Shown piece after piece: positions 51,056-51,322 of a stretch of DNA of 51,322 nt. The notes under the pieces were generated by a model. It ran no database searches. It was not told the origin of the DNA and was given only the letters and a program-made list of their open reading frames with translations. The position numbers and the translations under genes are program-made. The DNA is taken from assembly GCF_003217095.1 (NCBI RefSeq), contig NZ_QJSR01000012.1, positions 1 to 51,322 on the forward strand, in the 5' to 3' direction. Each line of letters opens with the position of its first letter. Positions within the stretch are counted from its first letter, which is position 1. Source of the stretch: Rhizobium sp. PP-CC-3A-592. Lineage in GTDB: Bacteria; Pseudomonadota; Alphaproteobacteria; Rhizobiales; Rhizobiaceae.

Positions 51056-51322
51056 TCAGTGTCCCCCCACCTTTGCGTTGCAGGTGCGTGCTCCTGGCGT
51101 AAATCCGCGCGCCCGTCCGAACCATACGATCAAAAGGGCGATGACGAGCAGAACGGTCAGCGCCCATGGAAACGCCGTTGGGCCATAGGCGTCCAAAAGA
51201 ATACCGCCCATGATTCCACCGCCCGCGATGGCGCCATTCCATGCGACGACGTTCATCGACAGGGCTACGTCTGCACCATCACCCGCGGTGTCTGCCAGGG
51301 CGGTTTGCAAGAGCGTTGCGGC
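51056..51322 (-). CDS. MFS transporter, C-terminal part, cut by window edge
   Basis: The open frame enters from the window edge and ends at 51056. It shows the last two membrane segments of a DHA1-type major facilitator protein (VVAWNGAIAGGGIMGGILLD, AYGPTAFPWALTVLLVIALL) and a hydrophilic tail. The N-I-G-A/N-x-x-A-x-x-G region before the last helix is typical of sugar-efflux/multidrug MFS proteins. The rest of the gene is outside the window. Confidence 0.75.
   Translation of the reverse strand, partial: AATLLQTALADTAGDGADVALSMNVVAWNGAIAGGGIMGGILLDAYGPTAFPWALTVLLVIALLIVWFGRARGFTPGARTCNAKVGGH

Noticed and set aside
1-51322. CRISPR arrays or phage structural genes
   Set aside because: No regularly spaced direct repeats and no capsid, tail, integrase or terminase motifs were seen.

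Overview
The window looks like a piece of an accessory replicon or genomic island from a GC-rich alphaproteobacterium, most likely of the Rhizobiales. This rests on general protein resemblance, the rhizobial-type IS66, IS3 and IS5 elements, and the dense mix of LysR regulators, short-chain dehydrogenases and ABC importers. No rRNA, intact tRNA, CRISPR array, replication or conjugation gene was seen, so the replicon type is not settled.

Layout. 1-3571: insertion-sequence hot spot. A partial IS3-family transposase and a complete IS66 element (927-3420, 8-bp target duplication) lie in a broken azoreductase-like gene. 3805-9426 (minus): a six-gene organosulfur-type operon of class II aldolase, SsuD-like flavin monooxygenase, ABC substrate-binding protein, ATPase, permease and a DszB-like desulfinase. 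9937-10535: a toxin-antitoxin pair whose toxin frame has no normal start codon. 10852-15225: LysR, then an AhpD-like protein, an NmrA-like protein and a cupin, then MscS, then an Rrf2 regulator that shares a palindrome with the AhpD-like operon. 15509-19753: SDR/AraC and TetR/amidase divergent pairs. 19830-25614: LysR/SDR and LysR/SnoaL-SDR pairs, a membrane protein and a DUF1330 protein. 25694-30439: a TetR-centred cluster of three MDR-type oxidoreductases and a tautomerase, with six copies of one palindrome. 30741-34476: a PNPOx-ferredoxin reductase-ferredoxin fusion, a GST and a LysR. 34478-36387: IS30 remnant, VOC protein and a gene-poor stretch. 36388-41548: LysR/MFS pair, exported hydrolase, cytochrome P460, DUF4405 membrane protein and cyclophilin-like protein. 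41926-45639: tandem CMD protein, a frameshifted LysR, a cupin gene split by an IS5-family element, and an intact cupin paralogue. 45775-49565 (minus): paoABC-type periplasmic aldehyde oxidoreductase. 49776-51322: SDR, a tiny ORF and the end of an MFS transporter.

How the genes fit together. Apart from the sulfur operon, nearly every unit pairs a one-component regulator with a small redox or detoxification enzyme (SDR, MDR, GST, VOC, CMD, cupin, tautomerase, azoreductase, aldehyde oxidoreductase). That suggests a region for handling reactive carbonyls, quinones and xenobiotics, assembled piecemeal and being eroded by insertion sequences, frameshifts and truncations. Two regulatory circuits can be read directly from repeated palindromes: TGGAG-n6-CTCCA around the TetR gene at 26.8 kb, and GGATAY-n3-ATATCC shared by the Rrf2 gene and the AhpD-like operon. 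A third pattern is a short tRNA-like motif that recurs in at least seven intergenic places, always in the same orientation.
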